Positions 22,201 to 29,839 are shown, counted from the first letter of the stretch. The stretch is 33,266 bases of DNA from Chloroflexota bacterium (GCA_016866215.1 VGNE01000041.1:1-33266), one strand, 5' to 3'. The notes: generated by a model from the sequence alone, not told the origin. A program made the numbers and translations.

Positions 22201-22410
22201 GCGTGGAAACATATCCTTGAATGCGCGCGCCAACACGTGATGGACGCCCGGGCGTCCATTCGCTGTGGGAGGTCCTTCATAAAATACATATTCAGGATTG
22301 CCCTTGCGCTGCTCGATTGTTTTCCTGAAGATCTCCCGTTTCTGCCAGATCTTGAGAATGTTCTCTTCCATCAAAGGCGCGTTGAATTTTGGGGATACTG
22401 ATTTGAACAT
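19231..22410 (-). CDS. ileS: Isoleucyl-tRNA synthetase
   Basis: IleS charges tRNA-Ile with isoleucine in the cytoplasm. The product has 1059 residues from ATG 22410 (MFKSVSPKFNAPLMEENIL), preceded by GGAGG; the longer open frame upstream runs into the T-box leader and is not used. Visible features are the class I motif GRPGVHHVLARAF (HIGH equivalent), the editing domain with TTTPWTLPANVAV, KMSKS in GRKMSKSLGN, the DQTRGWFYS block, zinc-binding knuckles (CPRCGTPL, CWRCHTPL, and CENQEC with CVECGG), and the long C-terminal anticodon-binding part of the eukaryote-like IleS type. A short palindrome at 20914-20932 is read in frame as DPSMNSGRD between two of the knuckles. Regulation is by a T-box. 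Confidence 0.97.
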   Translation of the reverse strand: MFKSVSPKFNAPLMEENILKIWQKREIFRKTIEQRKGNPEYVFYEGPPTANGRPGVHHVLARAFKDMFPRYKIMRGYHVSRRGGWDTHGLPVEIEVEKQLGFNNKQQIEEYGIDKFNELCRKSVFTYIQDWEKLTDRIAFWVDLEDAYVTYTNEYIESVWWILKNFWKKDLLFKGYKVVPYCPRCGTPLSDHEVALGYDDATDPSVFVRIPLADKPDTSLLVWTTTPWTLPANVAVAVHPEVDYVTVERDNNGTKEKLILAKNLVEKIFKDEIVKVVDTFKGRKLKGVKYKPLFTFVPVDKPAYFVVLGDFVTTEDGSGLVHQAPAFGSEDMEMAKQHDLPILLIVLPDGTFIPEITPWRGVFVKDADPQIITDLEARGLLFRSGTLTHTYPFCWRCHTPLLYYARDSWYIRTSAHRDRLVELNNTINWVPEHVKSGRFGNWLENNIDWSLTRERYWGTPLPVWECENQECKHRECVGSVAELSEKAGRDLTDPSMNSGRDLDLHRPHVDTVHWKCVECGGKMTRIKDLIDVWFDSGSMPYAQWHYPFENQEKFEQQFPADYICEAVDQTRGWFYSLHAISTLLNDEVSFKNVICLGHIQDAEGRKMSKSLGNIVQPWDVLNLHGADALRWYLYTASPPGQERRFSSDLVGDVIRSFTLTLWNVYSFFVTYANLDKPQGLTVTAPTNDLDRWLLSELNVLVRDVTKAYEEYDVLNATRPIEKFVEILSTWYVRRSRRRFWKNDSGADKQAAYSALYTALVIVSKLLAPAMPFLAEELYQNLVRSVDETAPESVHLADWPNVMEEFIDESINRDMELIMRVVSLGHSARQKANRKVRQPLAEAAFSVGNPAERKALMNNMDVIADELNVKRVRLLDSSTEALTHTIKPLPKQLGQKYGNKYPAIQKAILAMNAEEVASILQSGNPVKVAVDDETYDILSDEVEVKAMAREGFAVAEQGAYVAALVTDLTPELVAEGLAREFVRRVQDLRKSAELDVADRVELFVEASAGLRSAVEAHEAYIKAETLTTKLSFASPPQNASIVDDEFEGEQVKVGLVKASQ
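20914..20932. repeat. Short interspersed repeat in frame in ileS
   Basis: On the minus strand this reads CCCTTCGATGAACTCAGGG, a member of the widely distributed CCCTTCGA...CTCAGGG repeats. It encodes DPSMNSGRD; the neighbouring GRDL residues are duplicated on both sides (AGRDLTDPSMNSGRDLD), as expected from an insertion with local duplication. Confidence 0.65.
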
Positions 22411-22454
22411 AAAACTAGCCTCCTGGTCTGCTAGTCGCTTAGTCCCGTAGTTTA

Positions 22455-22747
22455 AAAGAAAAACTCTCATCTCACACAGGGACGAGAGCAAGGCTCACGC
22501 GGTACCACTCTGATTTCCATCCGAAGGACGGACACTCATTGGATGACAATCATCATCCTGTTCCGATAACGAAGAACAACTTCGGATTCCCTACTCTCAG
22601 TCAACTAACAAACTATCAAACTAATTGACTGATTTCAGTGCACAGCTTCGGGATGATTTTCAATTGCCTACGCGTATCCGCTTCACACCAAACGTCGGAC
22701 TCGCTTTCCGTTTCGACAGATTTACTCGTTCCCATCAACGCTTTTAT
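22455..22747 (-). promoter_or_regulatory. T-box riboswitch leader of ileS
   Basis: On the minus strand the conserved T-box sequence AGAGTGGTACCGCG (22498-22511) precedes a terminator hairpin with 8-bp arms (22464-22471 and 22481-22488, one G-U pair) and the U-rich run TTTTTCTTTT (22454-22463). Upstream lie Stem I features: GATGGGAACGAGTAAA, AAGCGAGTC, TGGTGTGAAGCGG, and GAAAATCATCCC with a plausible ATC (Ile) specifier at 22655-22657. Uncharged tRNA-Ile would stabilise the antiterminator and switch ileS on. Confidence 0.92.
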
Positions 22748-22753
22748 TTTCGG

Positions 22754-22782
22754 ATTATACACACGGAAAACATAATCTGCAA
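22754..22782 (-). promoter_or_regulatory. Promoter of the ileS T-box leader
   Basis: On the minus strand TTGCAG (22777-22782) and TATAAT (22754-22759) are separated by 17 bp, close to the sigma-70 consensus. It stands just before the T-box Stem I. Confidence 0.8.
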
Positions 22783-22821
22783 GAGCCTGTTTTTACCATC
22801 CATATACTCATCAATTTCACG

Positions 22822-22850
22822 TTGACGGTTTTATGTCAGACAGGTATAAT
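22822..22850 (+). promoter_or_regulatory. Promoter of the S1-domain gene
   Basis: TTGACG (22822-22827), a 17-bp spacer and TATAAT (22845-22850) lie 37 bp upstream of the S1 gene ATG. It diverges from the ileS promoter 40 bp away. Confidence 0.85.
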
Positions 22851-22887
22851 CTTCGTCGGCATTATTTCAAAAAGTAGGAGATTAACC

Positions 22888-23658
22888 ATGGCTACACCTG
22901 ACAGCGCATCCGTCGTTGCGCTTGAACTAAAAACCAAACTCAGCGGAAAAATTTTGAAGACCACTCTTGCAGGAGCACTCGTGGATATTGGACAAGCCGT
23001 ACCTGGTGTGATCCACATCTCACAACTCCAAAAGGAGGCAGTCAATAAAGTGGAGGATGTTGTCACAGAAGGACAACAAGTGGATGTTTGGGTACGGCGC
23101 GTGAAGAAAGATCGCATCGAACTCACCATGATCGAACCCCTGGCATACGAATGGAAGGAAATCCTGCCTGAAATGATCGTTAAAGGCAAAGTGGTTCGCC
23201 TTGAATCTTACGGCGCCTTTGTGGATTTTGGCGCAGAACGTCCCGGACTCATCCATGTCAGCGAAATCACTCAAGGCTATGTCAAGACCGCCAGCGAGGT
23301 TCTCAAGGAAGGCGAAGAAATCGAAGCCAAGGTTTTGGATGTGGACCGCCGCAAACGACAAATCCGTTTGAGCATGAAGGCGCTCCAAGCCGCTGTGATT
23401 GAGTCCGCCAAACCTGAGCGCGAAGAACGCAAAGGACCGGGTAAACGCAAAGGCAAAAAGGAAGATGAGTCCTACACGATGGAAGTTGAAGCGCCAAATG
23501 AGCCGCAGTTCACTGCCATGCAAATGGCCTGGCAGCAGGCGCTGGAAAAGTCCAAAGGAAAAGGCAAAGTTCGCCGTAAATCCTACAAGTCTGCTTCAGA
23601 AGAACAGGAAAAACTCTTCAACAGCACTTTGGAAAACCGGCTTCCCACTGGTGGATAA
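22888..23658 (+). CDS. Protein with two S1 RNA-binding domains
   Basis: The 256-aa protein has two S1 repeats: residues about 12-84 (LSGKILKTTLAGALVDIGQA, GVIHISQL, IELTMIEP) and 95-168 (VKGKVVRLESYGAFVDFG, GLIHVSEI, IRLSMKALQ). These are followed by a basic linker and a C-terminal part with many Lys and Glu. Two S1 domains suggest RNA or ribosome binding; short S1 proteins of this type occur across Chloroflexota, and the exact role is unknown. ATG 22888 is chosen because AGGAG lies 7 nt upstream and a promoter sits before it. Confidence 0.9.
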   Translation: MATPDSASVVALELKTKLSGKILKTTLAGALVDIGQAVPGVIHISQLQKEAVNKVEDVVTEGQQVDVWVRRVKKDRIELTMIEPLAYEWKEILPEMIVKGKVVRLESYGAFVDFGAERPGLIHVSEITQGYVKTASEVLKEGEEIEAKVLDVDRRKRQIRLSMKALQAAVIESAKPEREERKGPGKRKGKKEDESYTMEVEAPNEPQFTAMQMAWQQALEKSKGKGKVRRKSYKSASEEQEKLFNSTLENRLPTGG

Positions 23659-23660
23659 CA

Positions 23661-23689
23661 AAAAGAGCGGGTTTTGAACCCGCTCTTTT
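23661..23689. terminator. Bidirectional terminator between the S1 gene and prfB
   Basis: Perfect 13-bp arms AAAAGAGCGGGTT and AACCCGCTCTTTT with a TTG loop give an A/U-flanked hairpin working in both directions for two convergent genes. Confidence 0.92.
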
Positions 23690-23704
23690 GATTCATCAAT
23701 CGGA

Positions 23705-24791
23705 CTACTTTGAAGCGCTCTTCAAATAGGCTCCCATAAAGCCATCCAGATCGCCATCCAAAACGGACTGGGCGTTCCCAACCTGAAAATCCGTTCGGTG
23801 ATCCTTGACCATTTGATAAGGATGCAGAACATAGGAACGGATCTGGCTCCCCCATTCCGCTTTGGTATATTCACCGCGCAGGATGGCTCGCTCCTCTTCT
23901 CTTTCAGCCTGGCGCAGTTCAAGCAAACGCGCCCGCAGGATACCCATGGCAAATTCACGATTCTGAATTTGGGAACGTTCATTCTGACAAGTCACCACAA
24001 TGCCGGTCGGAATGTGAGTTAGGCGTACGGCAGTGGCATTCTTTTGAACATTTTGTCCGCCCGCGCCTGAGGAACGAAACACATCCATTTTTATATCGCT
24101 GGGGGTAATGTCCATATTCGCCTCTTCCAGGGAGACCTGCGGCAGGACCTCGACCAGCGCAAACGAAGTATGCCGGCGATGGGCCGCATCAAACGGGGAA
24201 AGCCGCACCAAACGATGTACACCTTTTTCGGAACGTAAATGGCCAAATGCATACGCTCCGCCCACTGCGATGGTCACGCTTTTTATGCCAGCTTCCTCAC
24301 CGGGTGTAGTGTCTACAATTTCAGCAGTAAATCCCTGATCTTCGATCCAACGCAGGTACATGCGTTGAAGCATTTCCGCCCAATCCTGTGAATCTGTCCC
24401 GCCTGCGCCGGCATGGATCGCGAGAATGGCCGCGTCATGGTCGTACGGACCCGAAAGCATCGCGGCAAACGAACGCTTCTCCAATTCAGATTCAAGCTTT
24501 GTGATCTCGGCTTCCAAATCTGTGCGCAGGGATTCATCCTCAAGTTTTGCCAATTCGGTCAAATCATAAATTTGTTGTTTTAACGAATTCCAGGAGACAA
24601 CCTGCTCGCGCAAACTGGAGGCCGTTTTCATTACTTTCTGCGCCTTGGTGGAATCATTCCAAAATTCCGGGTGCTCCATATCGTTTTCGAGTTGCGGAAG
24701 TTGAAGTTCTTTGCCTGCCAGGTCAAAGACGCACCATTAACTGCTGAGTCAGGTCCTTCGCGGCCTGCAAACGTTGAAGTAAGTCTTGCAT
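23705..24791 (-). CDS. prfB: Peptide chain release factor 2, with programmed +1 frameshift
   Basis: RF2 terminates translation at UGA and UAA. The main frame shows the SPF codon-recognition motif (VRLSPFDAAHRRHTSFA) and the catalytic GGQ (SSGAGGQNVQKN). The visible single frame starts at about codon 45 (MEHPEFW), but the true start is ATG 24791 behind AGGAGA. From there 22 codons (MQDLLQRLQAAKDLTQQLMV and RL) reach an in-frame TGA at 24725-24723 within CTTTGAC. A +1 shift at CTT restores DLAGKELQLPQLEND and gives a 361-aa protein, the usual RF2 length. It forms a pair with ftsY, which ends 8 bp upstream. Confidence 0.96.
24722..24728 (-). other. prfB: Programmed +1 ribosomal frameshift site of prfB
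   Basis: CTTTGAC on the minus strand is the classical slippery site: peptidyl-tRNA on CTT slips to TTT while the in-frame UGA waits for RF2. Low RF2 levels raise frameshifting, giving autoregulation. The usual upstream Shine-Dalgarno-like stimulator is only weakly present (ATGGTG). Confidence 0.93.
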
Positions 24792-24799
24792 GGGTTCTC

Positions 24800-25711
24800 C
24801 TAATTATTCGTCAAAATTCCATCTACAAATGCATCCGGGTCAAATGGCATCAGATCTTCTGTATTTTCGCCCAAACCGGCAAACAGGATCGGCAAACCCA
24901 ACTCTCGCTGGATGGCAAAGGCCATGCCGCCGCGGGCAGATGAATCCAGTTTTGACAATATGACACCCGTTACATTTACCGTATCTTTAAATACACGTGC
25001 CTGTTGCAACGCATTCTGTCCTGTCGTTGCGTCCAAAACAAGCCAGACTTCATGCGGTGCGCCCTCGAGCGCTTTGCCAACCACTCGATTAACCTTTTTC
25101 AACTCTTCCATTAAATTGAAACGGGTGTGCAGACGTCCGGCTGTATCTATCATGACAATGTCCGCGCCCCGGGCGACTCCAGCCTGAACGGCATTATACG
25201 CCACTGCGCCGGGATCACTCTCAGCAGCGCCCACGATCACTTCCACCTTCAACCTGTCACCCCAAACCTGGAGTTGGTCCATCGCTGCGGCGCGGAAGGT
25301 ATCGGCGGCCCCCAGCAGGATTTTCTTTCCCTCCCGATGAAAACGGGAGGCCAATTTTGCGATGGTTGTGGTTTTTCCGGAACCATTGACGCCCACGACC
25401 AGGATGATGACTGGTTTGCTCTCAAATTTTAATTCAGGCGGCGTTTCAAGGCGGGAGCGGAGTTCTCGTTTCAGTGCAGAGAATAGCTCACTGGCGCGGA
25501 TCAGTCCTTCGGTGCGTGTGAATCGTTTGAGGGAATCCAAAATAGATGTTGCCGTGTCGATTCCCAAATCCGCCTGAACAAGCAGGGCTTCAAGAGCATC
25601 CCATGTTTCATTGTTGATTTCAGAAGCCCCAAGAATGGATGCCATTTGTCCAAACGCGGCTTTGCTTGTTTTGGAAAGTCCCGCTCTCCAGCGTGTAAAT
25701 AGTCCATTCAT
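24800..25711 (-). CDS. ftsY: Signal recognition particle receptor FtsY
   Basis: FtsY is the SRP-receptor GTPase that docks ribosome-SRP complexes at the membrane. The 303-aa protein has a short N domain (MNGLFTRWRAGLSKTSKAAF) and the G domain with G1 GVNGSGKTTTIAKLA, ADTFRAAAMDQL, G3 IDTAGRLH, ATTGQNALQQAR, the SKLDSSARGG (TKLD equivalent) and GLGENTEDLMPFD closing segment. It lacks the long acidic A domain of Proteobacteria, as is common outside that group. It starts at ATG 25711, divergent from thioredoxin, and is followed 8 bp later by prfB. Confidence 0.97.
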   Translation of the reverse strand: MNGLFTRWRAGLSKTSKAAFGQMASILGASEINNETWDALEALLVQADLGIDTATSILDSLKRFTRTEGLIRASELFSALKRELRSRLETPPELKFESKPVIILVVGVNGSGKTTTIAKLASRFHREGKKILLGAADTFRAAAMDQLQVWGDRLKVEVIVGAAESDPGAVAYNAVQAGVARGADIVMIDTAGRLHTRFNLMEELKKVNRVVGKALEGAPHEVWLVLDATTGQNALQQARVFKDTVNVTGVILSKLDSSARGGMAFAIQRELGLPILFAGLGENTEDLMPFDPDAFVDGILTNN

Positions 25712-25803
25712 GAGCCGCGATTATATCAGGGAATTTATGTTATACTCCAGCGGCTAAATAAGGAAAGCGCTAAAAGTGTTTGAATATCATAAAGGAAGAA
25801 TAA

Positions 25804-26160
25804 ATGTTGAGTGAACCTATTCATGTCACAGATGAAGCCTTTGAAAAAGTGGTCATGCAATCCCCATTGCCGGTGATCGTGGACTTCTGGGCGGCATGGT
25901 GCAACCCGTGCAAGATGATCGCCCCCACTCTGGAAAAACTTGCGAAAGAACAAGAAGGCAAGTTGATCGTGGCCAAAGTCAATACGGATGAGCACTCTGA
26001 ATGGATGCAAAAATTTGGCATTCAAGGCATCCCTACATTGTTGTTCGTTTCAGGCGGCAAGGTGGTGCATCGTCAGGTCGGCGCTTTGCCAGAACGAATG
26101 CTGCGGGAAGCCGTCGTACAATTCATGGAAGTGATCAGTCAAAATAAATCCCTTGCGTAA
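25804..26160 (+). CDS. trxA: Thioredoxin
   Basis: The 118-aa thioredoxin fold protein has the active site WAAWCNPCKMIAP (WCNPC instead of the usual WCGPC) at about residue 35, the conserved VDFW strand, KVNTDEHSEWMQKFGIQGIP with the cis-Pro loop GIPTLL, and VSGGKVVHRQVG. It should reduce protein disulfides in the cytoplasm; the Asn in the CxxC may alter redox potential. AAGGAAGAA precedes the ATG. The lipoprotein gene starts 10 bp after it and may be co-transcribed. Confidence 0.94.
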   Translation: MLSEPIHVTDEAFEKVVMQSPLPVIVDFWAAWCNPCKMIAPTLEKLAKEQEGKLIVAKVNTDEHSEWMQKFGIQGIPTLLFVSGGKVVHRQVGALPERMLREAVVQFMEVISQNKSLA

Positions 26161-26170
26161 GGAGTTGGCC

Positions 26171-26857
26171 ATGAAGAAAATGATTGTAGTGATGGTTGCG
26201 CTGGTTGTTTTGCTGAGTGGGTGCCTGCCAGCCGTATTCCAGCCCAAAACACCGGTTCCAACTCCAATATCCGAAGCGGATCTTCAAGCGACGGCTGCCA
26301 TCCTTTCACAACAAACTCTGCAGTCTTTATTACCCACGCCCACCCTCCTTCCAAGTGCCACACCCGTGGTGCTGCCCGCCACACAGACGCCAACACTGGC
26401 CGTGCCAACAGAAACACAAAATCCCATCTTGCTTACTTTAACTGCAACGTTGAGTACCGGCACAGTGACGGGAATTAATACAACCCTTGTAAGCGGAACA
26501 TTGCCATTCACAGGTACGCCCAGCGCCACTGCGAAGCCGGCAATTAACACAACACCGACCGAAACAGCGCACCCACTTTCTTATGGCACACTGCCACCCA
26601 ATTTGCCATTTGGACGCATCGTCCTGGTCAACAAGGCAAAAGTGGATGTTTACATCTCATTGCGATGTGTAACCAAGGATGGGAATATAACGATCCTTGA
26701 ATATCCGGTAAAAGAAAGCGTTCAGGCCAAAGCGCCCGCTGGCAATTGTACTTATGTTGCCTGGGTCGGAGGCAGACAATTCACCGGCGCGTTTTCATTG
26801 TCGAAGGATCAGGACATGGCGTTAAATATTTTCAAAGATAGAATTGATATTAAATAG
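26171..26857 (+). CDS. Lipoprotein of unknown function (type A)
   Basis: The 228-aa predicted lipoprotein has the signal peptide MKKMIVVMVALVVLLSGC with lipobox LSGC, a Pro/Thr-rich spacer with many TPT repeats (residues about 25-140), and a C-terminal domain of about 80 residues (GRIVLVNKAKVDVYISL, ILEYPVKESVQAKAPAG, YVAWVGGRQFTGAFSL) that looks beta-sandwich-like. ATG 26171 follows AAGGAG. The function is unknown; it is probably anchored to the outer face of the membrane. A fragment of its 3' part recurs at 27687-27843 as the product of a tandem duplication. Confidence 0.88.
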   Translation: MKKMIVVMVALVVLLSGCLPAVFQPKTPVPTPISEADLQATAAILSQQTLQSLLPTPTLLPSATPVVLPATQTPTLAVPTETQNPILLTLTATLSTGTVTGINTTLVSGTLPFTGTPSATAKPAINTTPTETAHPLSYGTLPPNLPFGRIVLVNKAKVDVYISLRCVTKDGNITILEYPVKESVQAKAPAGNCTYVAWVGGRQFTGAFSLSKDQDMALNIFKDRIDIK

Positions 26858-26893
26858 AAATAACTCGAATTTAATAAAAAAATGGAGAAATAA

Positions 26894-27496
26894 ATGTTAA
26901 AAAAATTATTACCTGTGCTTTTGGCTATTACTATACTATTAACCGCTTGCGGCCCTCAAGGCACTCCCACTTTGGCGCCCGCAGAGGTTGAAGGTACCGC
27001 CATATCAGCAGCCTGGACGATCGTGGCAATGACTCAATTAGCCATCCCAACCGCTACACCCGTACCGCCTACAGAAACACCCAGCCCAACCCCATTACCC
27101 ACTTTCACACCGCAGCCATTACCAACCCTGCAATTGTCCATTCCGACAGCCACCAAGTCAGCGACCGGGGCTTGCGATGGGATATTGAATATGGCGGAAG
27201 CAGGACCTCAATCTCAAATTCGTGTCGAAAACGAATCGGGGGGAACTGCAACTTTTTCGCTGTACCTCGGTAAACCTAACGCATTTGCTCAATGTGGATT
27301 CGTGCCCGGCCTATCGCCATTGAGTAAAAACGGTAGTGTGATAGTTTCCATACCGAAGGGCGAGTACTATGCTTATGCGCTGATCGCGTATCCTAACGGC
27401 TCTTCAAGCAACGCATCCGGCTATGTCAATAATCGCATCGGTGATAATCACATGTTTGTGGTTAAGATTAAAAAAGAGGTTATCGTAGTACCCTAA
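26894..27496 (+). CDS. Lipoprotein of unknown function (type B, first copy)
   Basis: The 200-aa lipoprotein has lipobox LTAC in MLKKLLPVLLAITILLTACG, a short conserved segment (PAEVEGTAISAAWTIVAMTQ), a Pro/Thr spacer (PTATPVPPTETPSPTPLP), and a C-terminal domain of about 110 residues with two cysteines (GACDGILNMAEAGPQ, FAQCGFVPGLSP) ending in FVVKIKKEVIVVP. This resembles a small beta-sandwich domain. Its sister gene at 27886-28491 is very similar in protein and DNA. A strong terminator follows at 27521. Confidence 0.88.
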   Translation: MLKKLLPVLLAITILLTACGPQGTPTLAPAEVEGTAISAAWTIVAMTQLAIPTATPVPPTETPSPTPLPTFTPQPLPTLQLSIPTATKSATGACDGILNMAEAGPQSQIRVENESGGTATFSLYLGKPNAFAQCGFVPGLSPLSKNGSVIVSIPKGEYYAYALIAYPNGSSSNASGYVNNRIGDNHMFVVKIKKEVIVVP

Positions 27497-27520
27497 TTGA
27501 CTGATAAAACAATAAATCAA

Positions 27521-27551
27521 AAGAAGCCGCATTAATGCGGCTTCTTTTTTT
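27521..27551 (+). terminator. Rho-independent terminator after lipoprotein B
   Basis: The 11-bp arms AAGAAGCCGCA and TGCGGCTTCTT with a TTAA loop are followed by a run of seven T. Confidence 0.93.
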
Positions 27552-27553
27552 AC

Positions 27554-27658
27554 TTATTCGCTCGCTCGTTCCTTCCTTTCACCCGACATTCGCAACTCCT
27601 CATTCATCTCCTCATGTCCTCTTTCGATTTGTATAACATTACGCACCCCCGATGTTCC
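27554..27658 (-). pseudogene. Fragment of the murA 3' end
   Basis: On the minus strand an open frame of about 34 codons ending in TAA reads GTSGVRNVIQIERGHEEMNE and so on. This aligns without gaps with the C-terminus of the intact murA nearby (GTSKIGNVVQIERGYERVDE). The DNA is clearly diverged. The fragment has no murA body or start and is a leftover of a tandem duplication. Confidence 0.82.
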
Positions 27659-27686
27659 TTATTAGCGAAAGTGTTGTCAACAGGCT

Positions 27687-27843
27687 GTGCGAATATCCCC
27701 TAAAAGCCAGCGCCCAAGCCAGAGCGCCCGCTGGCAAATATACTTATGCTGCCTGGCCCGGAGGCAGACAATTCACCGGCGCATTTTCCTTGCCCAAAGA
27801 TCAGGACCTTGCGATAAATATTTTCAAAGAAAGAATCGGTATA
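27687..27843 (+). pseudogene. Fragment of the lipoprotein A 3' end
   Basis: The sequence encoding EYPLKASAQARAPAGKYTYA, then WPGGRQFTGAFSLPKDQDL, matches the last 50 codons of lipoprotein A (26699-26853). It has no signal peptide and lies directly after the murA fragment. Confidence 0.85.
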
Positions 27844-27885
27844 ATAAGGAAATTACCCGAAGTATGAAAAGAAATGGAGAAAGAA

Positions 27886-28491
27886 ATGTTAAAATATTTA
27901 TTACCCGTCCCATTGGCGATTGTACTATTGCTAACTGCATGTGCTCCGCAAGAGGCGCCCACATTAGCGCCCGCAGAGGTTGAAGGCACTGCCATAGCAG
28001 CAGCGTGGACGATCGTGGCGATGACTCAATTAGCCGTCCCAACCGCTACACCTGTACCGCCTACAGAAACACCCAGCCCAACCCCATTACCCACTTTCAC
28101 ACCTTTTCCTTTACCAACCCTGGGATTGTCCATTCCGACAGCCACTCCCAAAGGCGTTGCAGGAGCCTGTGATGGAATCATGAATATCGCCGAAGCTGGA
28201 CCTAAATCAAATATACGGGTCGAAAATGAATCTGGGGGAACGGCTACTTTTTCACTGTACCTCGGTAAACCCAACGCTTTCGGACAATGTGGATTCGTGC
28301 CCGGCCTATCGCCATTGAGTAAAAACAGTAGTATGATCGTTTCCATACCGAAGGGCGAGTACTTTGCTTATGCGCTGATCGCGTATCCTAACGGCTCTTC
28401 GGGCAATGCATCCGGTTATATCAATAATCGGGGTGGGGATAATCACACATTTGTTGTGAAAATCAAAAAAGAAGTTATCGTTGTACCTTAA
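27886..28491 (+). CDS. Lipoprotein of unknown function (type B, second copy)
   Basis: The 201-aa lipoprotein has lipobox LTAC (MLKYLLPVPLAIVLLLTACA) and the same order of parts as the first B copy: AEVEGTAIAAAWTIVAMTQ, Pro/Thr spacer, GACDGIMNIAEAGPK, FGQCGFVPGLSP and VVKIKKEVIVVP. ATG 27886 is chosen because the aligned first copy starts there too. Protein identity outside the spacer is high, which indicates that both copies are kept functional. It arose by the tandem duplication that also made the murA and lipoprotein A fragments. Confidence 0.88.
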   Translation: MLKYLLPVPLAIVLLLTACAPQEAPTLAPAEVEGTAIAAAWTIVAMTQLAVPTATPVPPTETPSPTPLPTFTPFPLPTLGLSIPTATPKGVAGACDGIMNIAEAGPKSNIRVENESGGTATFSLYLGKPNAFGQCGFVPGLSPLSKNSSMIVSIPKGEYFAYALIAYPNGSSGNASGYINNRGGDNHTFVVKIKKEVIVVP

Positions 28492-28519
28492 TAGTCCGAC
28501 AGCGCAGCTACAACAAAAA

Positions 28520-28553
28520 CAGAAGCCCACTATAGTTGGGCTTCTGCTTTTGT
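28520..28553. terminator. Terminator between lipoprotein B2 and murA
   Basis: The 10-bp arms CAGAAGCCCA and TGGGCTTCTG are followed by CTTTTGTTT. It separates convergent genes and could act on both strands. Confidence 0.85.
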
Positions 28554-28558
28554 TTATG

Positions 28559-29839
28559 TTACTGATCCACCCTTTCTATTCTCGCGCCCAGCAATCGTAA
28601 TTTCTCATCCACTCGCTCATAACCTCTTTCGATTTGAACAACGTTGCCAATTTTCGATGTCCCCTTCGCGGCCAATGCGGCCAGCAGGAGAGCCATGCCT
28701 GCGCGAATATCCGGGCTTTCAAGTTTTTCTCCGTAAAGCTGGGTGGGGCCTTGAATTAAACAGCGGTAGGGATCGCACAAAATGATCCTCGCGCCCATGC
28801 CAACCAGTTTATCCGTAAAATACATCCTTCCCGAAAACATCCAATCATGGAAAAGCACAGAACCGGAAGCCTGGGTTGCGATTGTGATCGCGATGCTGGT
28901 CAGGTCAGTTGGGAAAGCAGGCCAGACGTTCGTTTTGATCTCAGGGACTGCCCCATCCAGGTCGGAAATGATCTTGAGAGATTGTTCCGCTGGCACGAGC
29001 AGGTCATTCCCATCCACCTGCCAATGGACTCCCAAACGATGAAAAACCTGATGTACCATTTCAAGGTGCTGAACACCCGCATTACGAATGCGAACTTCCC
29101 CGCGGGTCACAACTGCCGCTCCAATATAGCTGACCACTTCCAACAGGTCGGGGCCAATTGTAAATTCACCGCCATGTAAACGCGGGACACCCATGATGTG
29201 CAAAGTATTCGAACCAATGTCATTGATCTGCGCGCCCAGCAAATTTAGAAAGGTACACAGCTCCTGTACATGCGGTTCAGAGGCCGCATTGCGGATCTGG
29301 GTTTTTCCCTTGGCGAGTACAGCCGCCATCACCGCGTTCTCTGTGGCAGTCACACTGGCTTCATCCAAAAGAATGTCGGCGCCGCGCAGTTCAGTTGCTT
29401 CAATATCAAAGATGCGGTCATAATTGACTTTTGCGCCAAGTGCATGCAAGGCCAGGATATGCGTATCCAGGCGGCGGCGGCCAATGACATCCCCTCCCGG
29501 AGGAGGCAGGCGTACTGCTCCAGCGCGAGCCAGGACCGGGCCGGCAATCAGGATCGAAGCCAGGATGCGGCGACACAGGTCCGGGTCCAAATTTGAAGCG
29601 GTCAATTCACGGGTTGTAATCCGCCAGGTATTCGCATCCAATTCATCCACATGCGCGCCGATACTCTCGATCAGTTTTCGCATGGCGAATATATCCCGAA
29701 TCTGCGGAATGTTATGAAGCACAACCGGTTCATCGGTCAATAAACAGGCGGCCAACAATGGCAATGCGGCATTTTTATTTCCGGAGGGGGTTATTTCCCC
29801 TCGCAGGGGAACCCCGCCTTCGATCACAAATTCTTCCAT
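28559..29839 (-). CDS. murA: UDP-N-acetylglucosamine 1-carboxyvinyltransferase, Cys-to-Asp type
   Basis: MurA adds enolpyruvate to UDP-GlcNAc, the first committed step of peptidoglycan synthesis. The 426-aa protein has SGNKNAALP (Lys22 equivalent), the catalytic loop LPPPGGDVIGRRRLD, DEASVTATENAV, and the C-terminal IRAGMALLLAALAA with GYERVDEKL. In the loop the usual catalytic Cys (Cys115 in E. coli) is Asp at residue 117, as in Mycobacterium and Chlamydia. That form cannot be alkylated by fosfomycin, so intrinsic resistance is predicted. AAGGAG precedes ATG 29839. The region may belong to a MurA-like paralogue, but length and motifs fit MurA. Confidence 0.93.
   Translation of the reverse strand: MEEFVIEGGVPLRGEITPSGNKNAALPLLAACLLTDEPVVLHNIPQIRDIFAMRKLIESIGAHVDELDANTWRITTRELTASNLDPDLCRRILASILIAGPVLARAGAVRLPPPGGDVIGRRRLDTHILALHALGAKVNYDRIFDIEATELRGADILLDEASVTATENAVMAAVLAKGKTQIRNAASEPHVQELCTFLNLLGAQINDIGSNTLHIMGVPRLHGGEFTIGPDLLEVVSYIGAAVVTRGEVRIRNAGVQHLEMVHQVFHRLGVHWQVDGNDLLVPAEQSLKIISDLDGAVPEIKTNVWPAFPTDLTSIAITIATQASGSVLFHDWMFSGRMYFTDKLVGMGARIILCDPYRCLIQGPTQLYGEKLESPDIRAGMALLLAALAAKGTSKIGNVVQIERGYERVDEKLRLLGARIERVDQ

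Noticed and set aside
22411-22491. Upstream extension of ileS to 22491
   Set aside because: The extra codons overlap the T-box terminator stem, and GGAGG stands directly before ATG 22410.
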